A stretch of 64,000 nt of DNA, taken from positions 179,179 through 243,178 of the forward strand of contig BDSL01000132.1 of the NCBI GenBank assembly GCA_003116995.1, in the 5' to 3' direction. The DNA comes from Yamagishiella unicocca (taxonomy: Eukaryota > Chlorophyta > Chlorophyceae > Chlamydomonadales > Volvocaceae). The position numbers were made by a program, and so were the translations under genes. Under the pieces are notes generated by a model. That model was not told the DNA's origin and did not search any database. It saw only the letters and a program-made list of their open reading frames with translations. This document shows, in pieces, positions 21,201 through 33,200 of the stretch (positions are counted from its first letter, which is position 1; the number at the start of each line of letters is the position of its first letter).

Positions 21201-24200
21201 CGTCCCCTCCTCGCCCCCCTGCATCCCAGTCCACATACTCTCCCGACCGCCTTAAAAGTTTTATGACTAATACATCCCCATACTTTCACAACCCATTCGC
21301 TCCTCCGCGCGTCCAGCCGTACTACCTCGCGCCGTACCCAGCCGGCCATATCCGGCGGACCGACTGTCAACTCCTCATTCACCGCGCCGCCTCAGACTCT
21401 TTTCATTGTTTTGGCCCGTGTACCTCCTTTAAACTTTCTCCCGTCTGTCCTAACACCTCTCGCCGTTACCCCTCACGCATGCTTCGCGATGACGGACGTC
21501 GCTAACTGCCTTCCTCCCTGGCCAGGTGTGTCCTCCGGGCGCGTTAGGGTTTTAGACGTTATATGTCTCGTCCGTTTTGTTTTGCCGCTGTGCGCGTGCG
21601 TTTGCGACCCTTGCTGCCACCGCGGTTTCCCAACCAGCACGGCGGCGCGGTTCAAGACACGGGGCGGTCCAGGACCTTCGCTGCTGGCATCCCACGCCGG
21701 TTAACAACGGCCGGTATCCGGGCAGAGCGCCGGGCTGCACCGCCACTCGCCTCGCCGCGCCCAATTCCGCCCACCCCATGTTGCACGTCACCGCGTTTTT
21801 GCTTATTCGTTTTCTGTTTCTTTTCTTTTACACAGCTCCGACAGGCCGCCTCCACAGGTTTGCCGGTAGTCGGTTCCAGTGCTCCGGCATGCGCCCACAA
21901 ATTGGTGTCCGACCACCATGCGCCAACTATCCTGTCCCGTCGCGTGAAACGATTTTTACAAACCCCCTCCCGCCCCCCCCTTGCTCCCCACGTCCCCTCC
22001 TTGCTCCCCACGTCCCCTCCTTGCCCCCACGTCCCCCCGACGCAACACCCTGATCCGTCCGAAAAAACATTGGCACCTGCATCACCAGCGCCCCCCCAAC
22101 AGCACCCCCCTCCTCCACACACATACGTTCGTCTGCCATATGGGGCTTTGCGGTTTCGCGGTACACCAATACACACCTGTCTCCCCCCTCAACACCCCCC
22201 ACACCTACGGGTTTCCCCCCCCCCCACGCCCCACCTGCGACGTCCACGTCTTCAGCGGATGGTACGGCGCCCCCGTCTCGAAGGCGTACACGTTGCCGTT
22301 CATGGTGGTGGCGACCAGCTCCAGGAGGCCGTCGCCGTCAATGTCGTCCACCAGTACGGCGGCGTACGACGTCTCGCCCATGTCGGCAACGTCGGCACAG
22401 CCCTGGCGCAGGAGGGTAGGGGCGCTGGGGAGCTAGGCAGCTGAAGGGCCGGAGGAGGCGGGCAGTGGACCCACGTGCCCGCACCGCAGCCCTAGCAGCC
22501 TAGCCCTGCTGGCCCTCCCTCTTGCATCATACTCGCCCCCATTCTTGTCGGTTACTCGCAAATACACACAGAGCTCATGTCCCGGCGTTCACAATACACA
22601 TGCCCCCCCGACCGTCACCCCCCCCACACACACCACACCATCCGCCCCCCTCCCCGCGCCCCCGCCCGGCCGCTCACCTGCAGTCCGTCCACCACGTACA
22701 GGAAGCCATCGAATGCGGGGACGACCACCTGAAAGGGCGGAGGTGGTTGGGGTGAGCGGGAAGACAAGGGCAGGGTCCGCCCGGGTAGGAGCGGCTTGGC
22801 AGGCATGTTGTGGGCTGGCACCCCTCATTGCGTGCAGCGTCCCCCCGGGGGTCTGTGACCGCTGTGTCGTCATCCACCAATGTAAGCCCATGTCGCCCTC
22901 CCCCTGCAGCTGACACCCAGTCGTCCCCCTCCTGCAGCTGACACCCAGTCGCCCCCCCCTGCAGCTGACACCCAGTCGCCCCCCCCTGCAGCTGACACCC
23001 AGTCGTCCCCCTCCTGCAGCTGACACCCAGTCGTCCCCCCCCTGCAGCTGACACCCAGTCGTCCCCCCCCTGCAGCTGACACCCAGTCGTCCACCCCCTG
23101 CAGATGACACCCAGTCGTCCCCCCCCTGCAGCTGACACCCAGTCGTCCACCCCCTGCAGATGACACCCAGTCGTCCCCCTCCCTGGCCCCCCACCTGCAT
23201 TCCGGTGCCCTCGATCAGCTGAGTGATGGTGGGTGCGGCCTGGACCCTACGCGTGGGTAACGGGGTTTAGCGGGGGGTAATGAGCGGGCGGAGGCGGGCG
23301 GGAAGCGATGTCTGCGTGAGCGGGTACGGCAGGTGGTGACACCGCCACGTTGGTCGCCACAGCCGCAATTGGGCCCGGCCTACGACGTGGCGGCGGTTGC
23401 GGCGACGTGGCAGTTGTGGCGAAATGGCGGTTGCGGTGACGTGGCGGTTGCGGTGACGTGGCAGTTGCGGTGACATGGCAGTTGCGGTGACGTGGCGGTT
23501 GCGGTGACGTGGCGGCCGCGGCGCCATAGCGGTGGAGGCTGCGGAGGTTGCCACGTTGTTGCAACCGCAGTGCACTCCGCAGGCACGTGACAGACGCAGG
23601 AGAGCCCCCCCCCCTGGCCCCGCCAAGAGGCACCGGCCCCGCCAAGAGGCACCGGCCCCGCCAGAGCCCGCTGCCCTCCCCCCTGTGCGCCCTCTCCCAG
23701 TGGTCGCCAAGACATCGTGTGATCTAGCAGCCGGGGTAGGAGGGGGGCAGTCAGGGCTCCAGGGAGGCACCCGCTTACCTGCCGCGGGCGCGGTAGGGCC
23801 AGTTGGGGATGTCGGCGCCTGGGGGTGGGATGGGGGGCGGGGCCGGGAAGGTGACTAGGCTTTAGGGTTTTAGGGCTTTAGGGTTTTAGGCTTACAGGCC
23901 AGGGGCAGACCGGGTTGGTGCAGGCGGGTGCTGGGCGCGGGCGAGCCACCTAACGAGTGCGGTCGCCGCTGCCACCCGCACCCTCAAACAGGACGCCACG
24001 AGCCGCACTCCGACCCCCCTGAACGAGCGGACATCAACCTACCGGTTGAGCCGGCCAGGGCGTAGATGTGTCCGCTGGCGGTGCCCACCACCACCTGGGG
24101 GGGAGGGGCGGAAGGGGTGGTGGTGGTGCGGGGGTGGGGGGGTGGGGCGACCGAGGGAGCGGGACCGGGTCTGCGACTGCGTCCTGATTGCATCCGTTGG

Positions 24201-27200
24201 CTCTCAGACCCCCTCCCCTCCCGCTTCCCGTAATGCCCCCCTCTCCCCGCTTCCCGTAATGCCCCCCTCTCCCCGCTTCCCGTAATGCCCCCCTCTCCCC
24301 GCTTCCCGTAATGCTCCTCCCTCTCCCCGCTTCCCGTGCTGCCTCCCTCTCCCCGCTTCCCGTAAGCCTCCTCCCTCGCGTCCGTCCACCGGGCCGTAAG
24401 CCTCCCTCTCATGTGGGCACGTGTGTCCTCGGCCCCCCCTCCCCCGCACCTCCAGCTGGCCGTCGCCGTCAATGTCACCTGCCACTCCGCCCTGGTGGGG
24501 GGAGGTGGGCGGCGCGGGGTTAGGGCTTCGGTATTCGGGGGCCGGTTGGGCCCCATCAGGAGCGGAGGGGGCACTGTGGGGACTGGGGTCGGGCCCGGAC
24601 TGGACCTGTCAGGTCCGTGTGGTCAGCCACACAGCTGTCCCGGCGCCCAACGGTGGAGCCGGGAAGCGGGGCTCAGGTGCGGCGGTGTGGGGGCTCAGGA
24701 AAGGAGCCGGGGCGGTGTAAGGAAAACCGATGAGCCGAGGAAGAAGGAGCTACGTTACGAGCACGGAGCGGTGTTCACACCACGCGTTACACGTTACACG
24801 GTCCAGTCACCTGCGACACGGCGGAGCGGACGTGGCGCTCCCACACCTCCTCGCCCTTGACGTTGAAGGCGGCCAGGTTGCCGCGCATGTCGGCTTGGAG
24901 GGGGAGAGGGGGGAGGCGGGGAGGTTGGGGGGACGTGAGAGGGAGGGGGCCCCGGGGGGAAGGGGGGAAGGGGGGCTGGTGACGGATCGAATCGGGGTGA
25001 GCGGGGCCGGGGGGAGTGGGACGCACCAGCACGAGCGTGCACGAAAAGGGGGGGGGGAAGCGAGCGACGTTGACGGCTTGGGCAGCGGTACCCCGGGTAC
25101 GACAAACGACGCATTTGATGTGCCAGTGACGAGCCAGCCCCTCCAGCCTCCGCCAGCCAACCCCCACCCCCACCGCCACGCCGTACCCCGCACCCCACCC
25201 CGCACCCCACCCCGCACCCCACCTCCACCCCCACCCCGCACCCCACCCCGCACCCCACCCCGCACCCCACCCCGCACCCCACCCCGCACTTCGCTGTCGC
25301 CCCTGCCCCCAGACCCCCGGCCCCAGCCCTTACAGACGAAGATCTCGAGATCTCCGTCATTGTTGATGTCCGCCACCAGCGGTTGGGCCTGGATCTCGCC
25401 CATCTGGATCGGCCAGCCGGGCACCGCGGTCCCCCTGGAGCAGCGGGTCGGGAGGAGGGAAGCGGCGGAACCAGGTACGGTCTGGGAACATGTTCCGCCC
25501 ACCACTGCCTTCCGGCGAATCGCAACGGTAATCGGCATGAGCTGCCGAGGCCAACCCCGGCTCGATCCGCATGGTACACGGTACAGCAGCGGACGCGCCA
25601 GATAGGCGGGCGACGACGTACGACAGGGGGTTACCGTGCGTCTTCGGTTCACCTGTTGAAACCCCTGTCGCTCCGCATGACCCTACCCGGGGGCTCGAGG
25701 CTCGAGGCCTGGCACCGCAGCGGGGGCCGCGTTCCCGGAGGCCCCGTGAACGCGATCGAGAGTTAACGAAGGAATATGGGCTCCGAAACCAACAATACCA
25801 ACAACACCAACAATACCAACCACACCAACAATAACAACAACACCAACAACACCAACAATACCAACAACACCAACAACACCAACAATACGGCGCAGCTGGT
25901 CGAAGAAGGTCCGGTAGACATCCCGCAGGACACGTGTGCCCGTGCTCCACGACATGACCACCAATGAGATGCCCAGGACAACGGCGCGTTGCCTTTCATC
26001 CGCTTTGGCGGGTAGGAGCGCAGCGACGCGTTCCAACCCACAACCCGACTACCCGAGGGAGAGAAAGCAGTTGTACGTCGACCCAGCCGTACGGTACGGC
26101 ATTCACCTGTGGTCGAGGACGTACAAGAAGCCCATCGAGGTGCCCACCACGATCTCCAACATCCCGTCATGGTTGATGTCGACCAGCGTGGGGGAGGAGT
26201 AGGCGTACGCCTGAGGGGTGGTGGTGGTGGTGGCGGTGGCGGCGGGGGGTGACACCACTCCAGTATCGGCCGCATCCAAACCCTCTCCCATGTGCGCACG
26301 CCCCCTTCATCAAACCCGGGTGCCACGTCCGCAGGTCTCCCCCCCCCGGCCCTAGTTAGAGCCCCCCGGCCTCGGCCCCCCCCCGGTCACCTCCGCTCAA
26401 CCAGGCCCTCACCCCACGACGCCCACCCACCCGGTAGGCGGTTGAGTCGGTTGACAGGTCCAGGTGCTGCACCCACTTCTCCGTGCGCGTGCGCAGGTCG
26501 AACACCGCAATGCCGCCTGGCGGATGCCGTTGGGTGGTCAGTATTAGTTAGCGCCGGTTGGTTGGTGGATGTCGGCGTAAAATTGACCGTGCCATGCTTT
26601 ACCTATGTATGCAATGGAGGCCGCCTTTGTTTTTCTCCTCGACACTTCGCTGGTTCCCCCCTCTCCCCCCCAATCCATGTTTCCACTCATACCCCTTACC
26701 CCAACCAGCTTGGCGACCCTGCCTGCAAGCCAAGCTCCCGCACCCACACCTGCACCCGGGTCCAAAGCTGCTGTTGTGCGAACAACGCTATAAAAGGAGC
26801 TCATATCGGTGACGTTATTCGTCTTCTCGTTATGCTTATATGCCCCCCCTAAGGGGCATGTAACCGCGCACTGCAGCTGCACCACTTACTCGCGACGTAC
26901 TTGGACACGTCGATGCCCTGCGGGTTGCATCCGGACCGCCGCCGGGCCGTGTACGGGGGAGCGCATCCAGCACCGCAGCCGCAGCGGCAGAGGATGTGGG
27001 CAGGAGGGGGGAGGGTACGTGAGCAATGCCCGCGGGGGAGGAGAGCGGGGAGGGACAAGGTCCGTGTGAACCCTCACGGGTGGGTGGGTGGGTGGGTGGG
27101 TGGGTGGGTGGGTGGGTGGGTGGGTGGGTGGGTGGGTGGGTGGGTGGGTTACAAGTTAAAAACCGGTAACTCGACTGGGGTAATGTAGTGGGTGCATAGC

Positions 27201-30200
27201 CTTCATGGGTGGGTGGGTGGGTGGGTGGGCTCAATCGGTAGGACACCAGAGGGGCACGTGGCGCCAGGGGTGTGTGCAGTCAAGCCCCTCGGGGTCTGGG
27301 GTGACCCAGGGGGTCGCAATGGAGTGGCGGGCGGGTGGGACAGGGGAAGCAGCAGGTGGGCGCACGTGGCGGCCACGCCCCCTGGCCGCCGTACCCCGTG
27401 GCTGCCGTACCTTGAGGTCTTTGGCGTGCTCCGGGTCGTCGTAGTACTCCCTGCAGGGGGGGGGGTTGGGCGGGATTCAGTTGCGCGAGGTTATGTTGGT
27501 TAGCGGGTGGTGGTAGCTGACGCTGGAGGTTGCGACATCCCCAGCTGGAGCCTGCATGCAGCCAGCAGTCCGCTGCCCTTCACTCGGGGCCGGTCTTCGG
27601 GGCCGGTCACCGCACCTCCGGGCATCGTGCGCTCACTGCGTGTGCTTGCATATCCCACTGTGACCCCCCCCCTGCTGCCAGGGCTCTGCTGGCATCCCCA
27701 GGGCTCGGCCCCCGCTGCTGGGGCTTCTTCCCCCCTGCTGCCAGGGCTCGGCCCCCTGCTGCCGGATCTCTGCTGGCTGGCCTGGTGGGGCTGGCGGCCG
27801 CTTTCGGTACACAGGACCTGTCTTTTTGCACGCTTGTTTCCCGGCTAGCTATACATGGCCACGTGGTTGCTGTTGCTGGTGTATGCCGCCGCGGTGTCTC
27901 AGTAGCGAGCCAGGCCGGCGCGGTTCGAGCCACGCCCTGGGAATGGATGCTTGCCGGTCACACTGGGCAACGTATCCCGTCTCCACGGTAACGGTCGCGG
28001 TCACACTCAACTGCGCGTCTGACAACTACCTGCCGACTAGTTCTAGTTTCTGTTCCTGTCCGATAGTCCCTCCCAACCAAATAACAAAGTCGCCGCACGC
28101 GCGAACCCGTCGAACGCTGCCCTCCGGCGGGCACGTCGTACCTGTCGTAGAAATACGACACCGCCACGACCAACTCGTCGTGGCCGTCGCCGTCAATGTC
28201 GGCGATGGCGGGGGTGGTCATGACGTGGGGGTCGACGTACACGTAGCCGCCCGAGGCGTCGGGGTGGGAGCTCTGCGGTCGGCGAGCAGGTACGGGCACA
28301 AGCAGTGAGGGAGCAGCGGGGGCCCATAGGTCTAGCCTTCGCCTTCAGATGGCGTACGATACCTCATTGAGAGATTTGGTGTGGCGCGATCAGCAGCAAC
28401 CTTTTCTGGGGGTTGGGGGGCGGGGACACCACATCACCCGCTGTCCTCTCAGCCCACAGAGCCTGGACGCGTTCCGCCCCTCCGCTGCTGCCGCTGGATG
28501 CATGGGGGCGCAACAGACCAGCACGCCCACTGGCCACCGGTGCCCGCCCCGCTTCTTCTGTGACCGATGGCCGCCGCGATTTCTCCTGACCGGCTGGACT
28601 GGACTCGCGAGCCAATTGCAATATTGTTTGGCCTCCCTGGACCTGCCCTTTTATGGACCCGCCGCGAGCCCTGTCATGCGTCTAGCGGCCCGTTGAGGGT
28701 TGGCGCGCTTAGACCGGCCGCGCCGCTGCTGGGTGGCCTAACTAGTCCGGTGTTCAAACCCTTATCAGATCAGATGATGCGAGCCAGGAATACGTATTTT
28801 TTGCAAATTCGGGAAGGGTCCAGGCGTCGATGCGACGGCGGCAGGCTTGCCGCTTTTGCTTCCCAACCACCACCTCCAGCGCTCGTACGGCATCCGCCGT
28901 GACTGATAAGTATAACTCAACGGATATACATAGTGGTTTCTTATCCTTCAAAAGCCGAAAGCAATTTGAAGTAAGCAATGCAGACGGCAACCCTTGCCGA
29001 AAGCAACCCGCCATGAGCCCCCAAGACAGTATTGGGGCACATAACATGCGGGCGCAAAAATCACATGAGCGGACAGGGGCGCGGGCTGCTTGCGAGCCAG
29101 CGTTAAAGGCCGCAGTCCCTTTGCGGCGAATCTAAGCCTTTGTCGCTGTTCCACCTCCCAGTTGTAAACAGTTGCGTTCCTTACATAATAACCCTAACAA
29201 GTGGCAGCCGCACCCAACAAGTGGCAGCCGCACCCACATCGCACTTGATTCACAAGCATGCCGTCCATTTGCTGTGTGTCTAATTTTGCCTTGCTTTCGG
29301 GAGGGGATTGCCGTGCCCATGAAAACGTTTGCGGCGCTGTATATAAGTGAGGCATGACCTCCAAAGCACGGCGCTCGCATGCAAGAGTGTGCGATGCATT
29401 GGTCACTGCATTCCGGTCGGTGAGGCCCTAAGCAAGCAACTTGCAGCACGGTACATTGGCCCGGGCAAGTGATTTTCCCTGCGCGCTCGGAGTTTATTGA
29501 GGGGATGTCAAAAAATACTTGGAAGTAAAAGCACCAGACGGGAAATTATTCCATCTACAGCTGTGGTCGTTATAACTGTATGACCGCACTCCGTACACGT
29601 GAATCACATGGACGGCGTCCCCACTGGCTCAGCAAGTGCGCACCAAGTACAATCGAAAACTAATCTCGCTTCTTAATTACAAGTCGTAGAGCCTCCAGGG
29701 CGGCATGATGCATGCCGTCGTGACGAACCTGTGATAGCGCCGCATACTGGCATATCAACAATCATCGTGGGAGGATCTAGCGTGGGTAGTTTTCTAGGCC
29801 ACTATGGACCCATTCAGAGCAATGCTGTGCTGCTTTATCCAAGGCAAGCCGCGAACTTCTGGTACGAGTTTCGAACACCTTCCATCGAGCGAGCCTGCTC
29901 CTAGGCATCCAACTTTGCAGCGCGAAATTAAGATCGAAGATGGCCTATTAGCGGAGGAGGAAACGGTTATCCTCAAGGTCTTGGCGCGCCTTGTCTGCAT
30001 CGAACGCCTGGTGCATAGCAACGTTGCTAAGCGTGTCTATAAAGCATCGTACCTATTGTCTGGTGGAGCGGCGGGCGAAGCCAGTTCGGAGGCCATCCCA
30101 GTCGCTCTGCGGCTTTCCGTCGTAAACAGCAAGGTGAGGCGCAGCAACAACCCGAAGGCAATCCTAAAAGCATCCTACAGCGCTAAATATATACAATGAG

Positions 30201-33200
30201 TCGCTGCGTTGACCCACACGCGGAGGCTTTGTCATCTGCAGCAAACTTGTTTGCATCGACGAGTCGAGGAGTCTGGGAGTGTGCGTCGAGTCTGGGAGTG
30301 TGCATTTTCCGCATGTTTATGCCAACTTGTATTTTCACAGTCCAGCCATACCCAAGTGTCCAGGCTAGCAGGTGACCTTGACTGTAACTAAAGTGTCAAT
30401 ATCCTTGCTGACCACGTCAACAGGAGGAGGGCAACCGCGCCGACGTCTTTCCGCCGGTGCACAATAACATCGTACAGCGTTTTGCTTACGCCGAGGGCTC
30501 TCTCGCAGACCTCCAAGCCCTGATAGCTAAAACATCGCCGCTAGTGAACACCTCCGAGCCGGGCTGCAACTGGCCCCACAGCGCCCCTGGCCACGAGAAC
30601 GCTGCCGAATGCCGAGAGCGCGCTCGCCGGGTAAGGACGATTGGACCTTGGACCGCAGTGGAGCGGCCTCCCCTGTGACTAACGCCCGAAGGGCAAGTGC
30701 CGGCTTGAGCCGTAGCGATAGGGTTTTGACCTTTTGACGTAGGGCCCTCATTGTGCGACTCCCCTTCCCCTGCCTTCCCTTCCATCTTCCCCCGATCGAC
30801 CAGACTCTCGCCGAAGCTGTGGACGTCCTGGTATCGTTGTTCGGATGTTCGGACAGCAGCGACCAGCGAGCCAAGGTGGTGGTCACGGAGTGGTGAGCGG
30901 CGGTCAATCACATGGGAGGGTTGGTGCCTGCCTGCTCCTCCTTTCCTCGTTAGCCTAAACCGCCGCACTGTCTCGTCATATTCCCCCCTGCCCTCCCCCC
31001 CCCCGCCATCCGCCCCTTTCCCCCACCTCCCCTCCACGGGTTTCCCTCGAACCTCCCCTGCACCAGGTGCGAGGGCGGCAACCTGCACTCCCACATGGTA
31101 AAGCTGCAGCTCCAAATGCAGCGCGGCGGGCGGCCCACCCCCATCGGATACCTCCCACTCGCCGCCACCAACAGCACAGCCGCCACCAACACCAGCCACC
31201 ACGCGGCCCTCGCATCCTCCGGCCTCTGCGCCTCCGCCTTCCAAAAACCCCACCGCACCCTCAGCGACATAACCACCAACGGACGCGACGACGCCTCCGC
31301 GTGGCCGCAGCCGCCGTCGCGCATGGCCAGCACCGCGTTCAACACCCCAGTGCCGTGCGACGTCGTATATCCGTACGGCAAACAGTTGCGCGAGCGCCAG
31401 ATTGCACAGATCGCCGCGGTTCACGTGGCGTTGGACATTGCGCGCGGGCTGGCGGCACTGCACGGCGCTGGGCTGGTCCACGGCAGCCTGGGTCCTGGCA
31501 GCATCCTGTGCGACTGCTCGCCGCTCAGGCGCCAGGACTCGGAGCACTGCCTCAGCCGCCAGCAACCCCCTCAGCCCCCTCGGGCGCCGCAACTGCAACT
31601 GCAACTGCAGGCTCGCGAGTCGCAGCAGCAGCAGCAGCACGGGTCCGACTCGTATGCTGGCGAGGAGGCAGCCGACCGCACGACCCCCACGTCGCTTCTG
31701 GACCCGTGCGTGCGAATCCTGTCCGCCAGCACCCAGGCGGCGCCACAGGACTTCCGCAGCCAGCAGCAGCCGGCAGGGTCTGTGGCGGCGGCAGCACCGG
31801 CGCCGCCGAGGCTTTGGGGTCTGTGCTCTCCTACAGCACCTACAGCCAGCAGCGCCCCGAGGTTCCCCCCCCGGGTCCAGTCTTCCCTCTCCGGCATGGC
31901 GGAGGACACTAAGTGCTGCAGCGACGGCGCGCTGGGGCTCACACGGCTGCCCCCCCGACAGCCCGCCGGGGCACAGCCCCCCGTGCGGCCCCCTTCCACC
32001 CCTGGAGAGCTGTCGCGTCGGCCCTGGATCGCCTCCCCCCTGCCCCTTCGCTCCCTGCGGCCCAGCCGCACGCCCGGCCGGGTCCCCAACCTCAGCCAGC
32101 CCCCAAGCAACGCAGCCGCGCCTGTGGCAGCTGCCGCGGCGGTGAACGCCAGCTACGGTCTGGGGGCTGACGCCAGTTGTCTGGGAACTGACATCAGCGC
32201 CACAATCACCACCATGGACGGCTGCGGCACTGGCACCTACAGCGGGATGTCGTCGGCGTTCATGACGGTCACCAAGAGCGCCGCCGCCACCCACTCCGGA
32301 GCTGTGGACCAGGACGCAGCGTATAGCGCGCCCGCCCTGGCGCCCATGCCGCCCGTGGTGTCGGTCTACATCGACTGTGCCGCACCGCGCTGGCAGCCCC
32401 AACCCGACGTGTCCGGCACGGCCCCCCGCTCGCATCCCGAAGCGCCCCTCTTCAAAGTACTCCCGCCGCCGAACATGGTCCGCGTGTACGGCAGCGCGGA
32501 GGTCCCCGCCGCCCCCGCTGCCATCGTAACTCCTGCGCTCAGCACCAATCTGTCGTACAACACCACCAAATGGCGCACACTGGCCTACGCAGCCCCCGAG
32601 CTCTTTGCTGGCCTCGCTGACAGCGCCGGAGCTGCCGGAGCCGGCGGCGGCGGCGACGGCAGTGGCACAGGCGTCACCGGCGCCGGCGCCGCGCCCGTGA
32701 CGCCCCCCGCCGACATCTTTTCTTTTGGCGCGCTGCTGTGGCAGATCTGCTCAGGCGGGCGGCCGCCGCACTACGAGCGCCACCCCGCGCAGATCCTAAT
32801 GGGCCTCCTGACGGGCGACCTGGATCTGGATCTAGACTGGCCAAAGGATGTGGATGCCGAGGTGGCGGCAGTGGGTCGTGCGTGCATGCAGCGCCTGCCA
32901 GAGGACCGGCCCACCGCCGTGCAGGTGCTGGCGCGGCTCGAGGTGGCCCTGACGCGGCTGCGCAAAGGGGGGACCAGCTGGGGGGCCCCGACGGGCAAGG
33001 AGACGCGCAGGCTCCGGCCCCGGCCAGCCCAGGAGACACAGGAGGATGAGGCGGCCTGCAACGGCGTCAGCTGCGTCGGCGACGGAAGCGGCATCGTTGC
33101 GGGCACCCGCGTGTGAGTGGGCCGCAGCCAGGGCGGTCCAGGGGTGGTGTTGCCGCACTGCCTCGAATTTGTTTTGCGTTCAGCCGCAACCGGCGCTGCT

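Noticed and set aside
22895..23180. CRISPR-like or coding repeat array
   Set aside because: No unique spacers, a variable C-run, and it lies within an intron of the DEX1-like gene.
25328..25341. Perfect palindrome AGATCTCGAGATCT, possible cloning linker
   Set aside because: It encodes conserved residues (GDLEIF) of a DEX1-like FG-GAP exon, so it is natural sequence.
30486..32435. 649-codon minus-strand frame
   Set aside because: Shadow of the plus-strand kinase-like exons, which have motifs and matching splice phases.
31067..33116. Active protein kinase call
   Set aside because: The Lys, HRD and DFG positions are all substituted or absent in the frame that otherwise matches the kinase fold.
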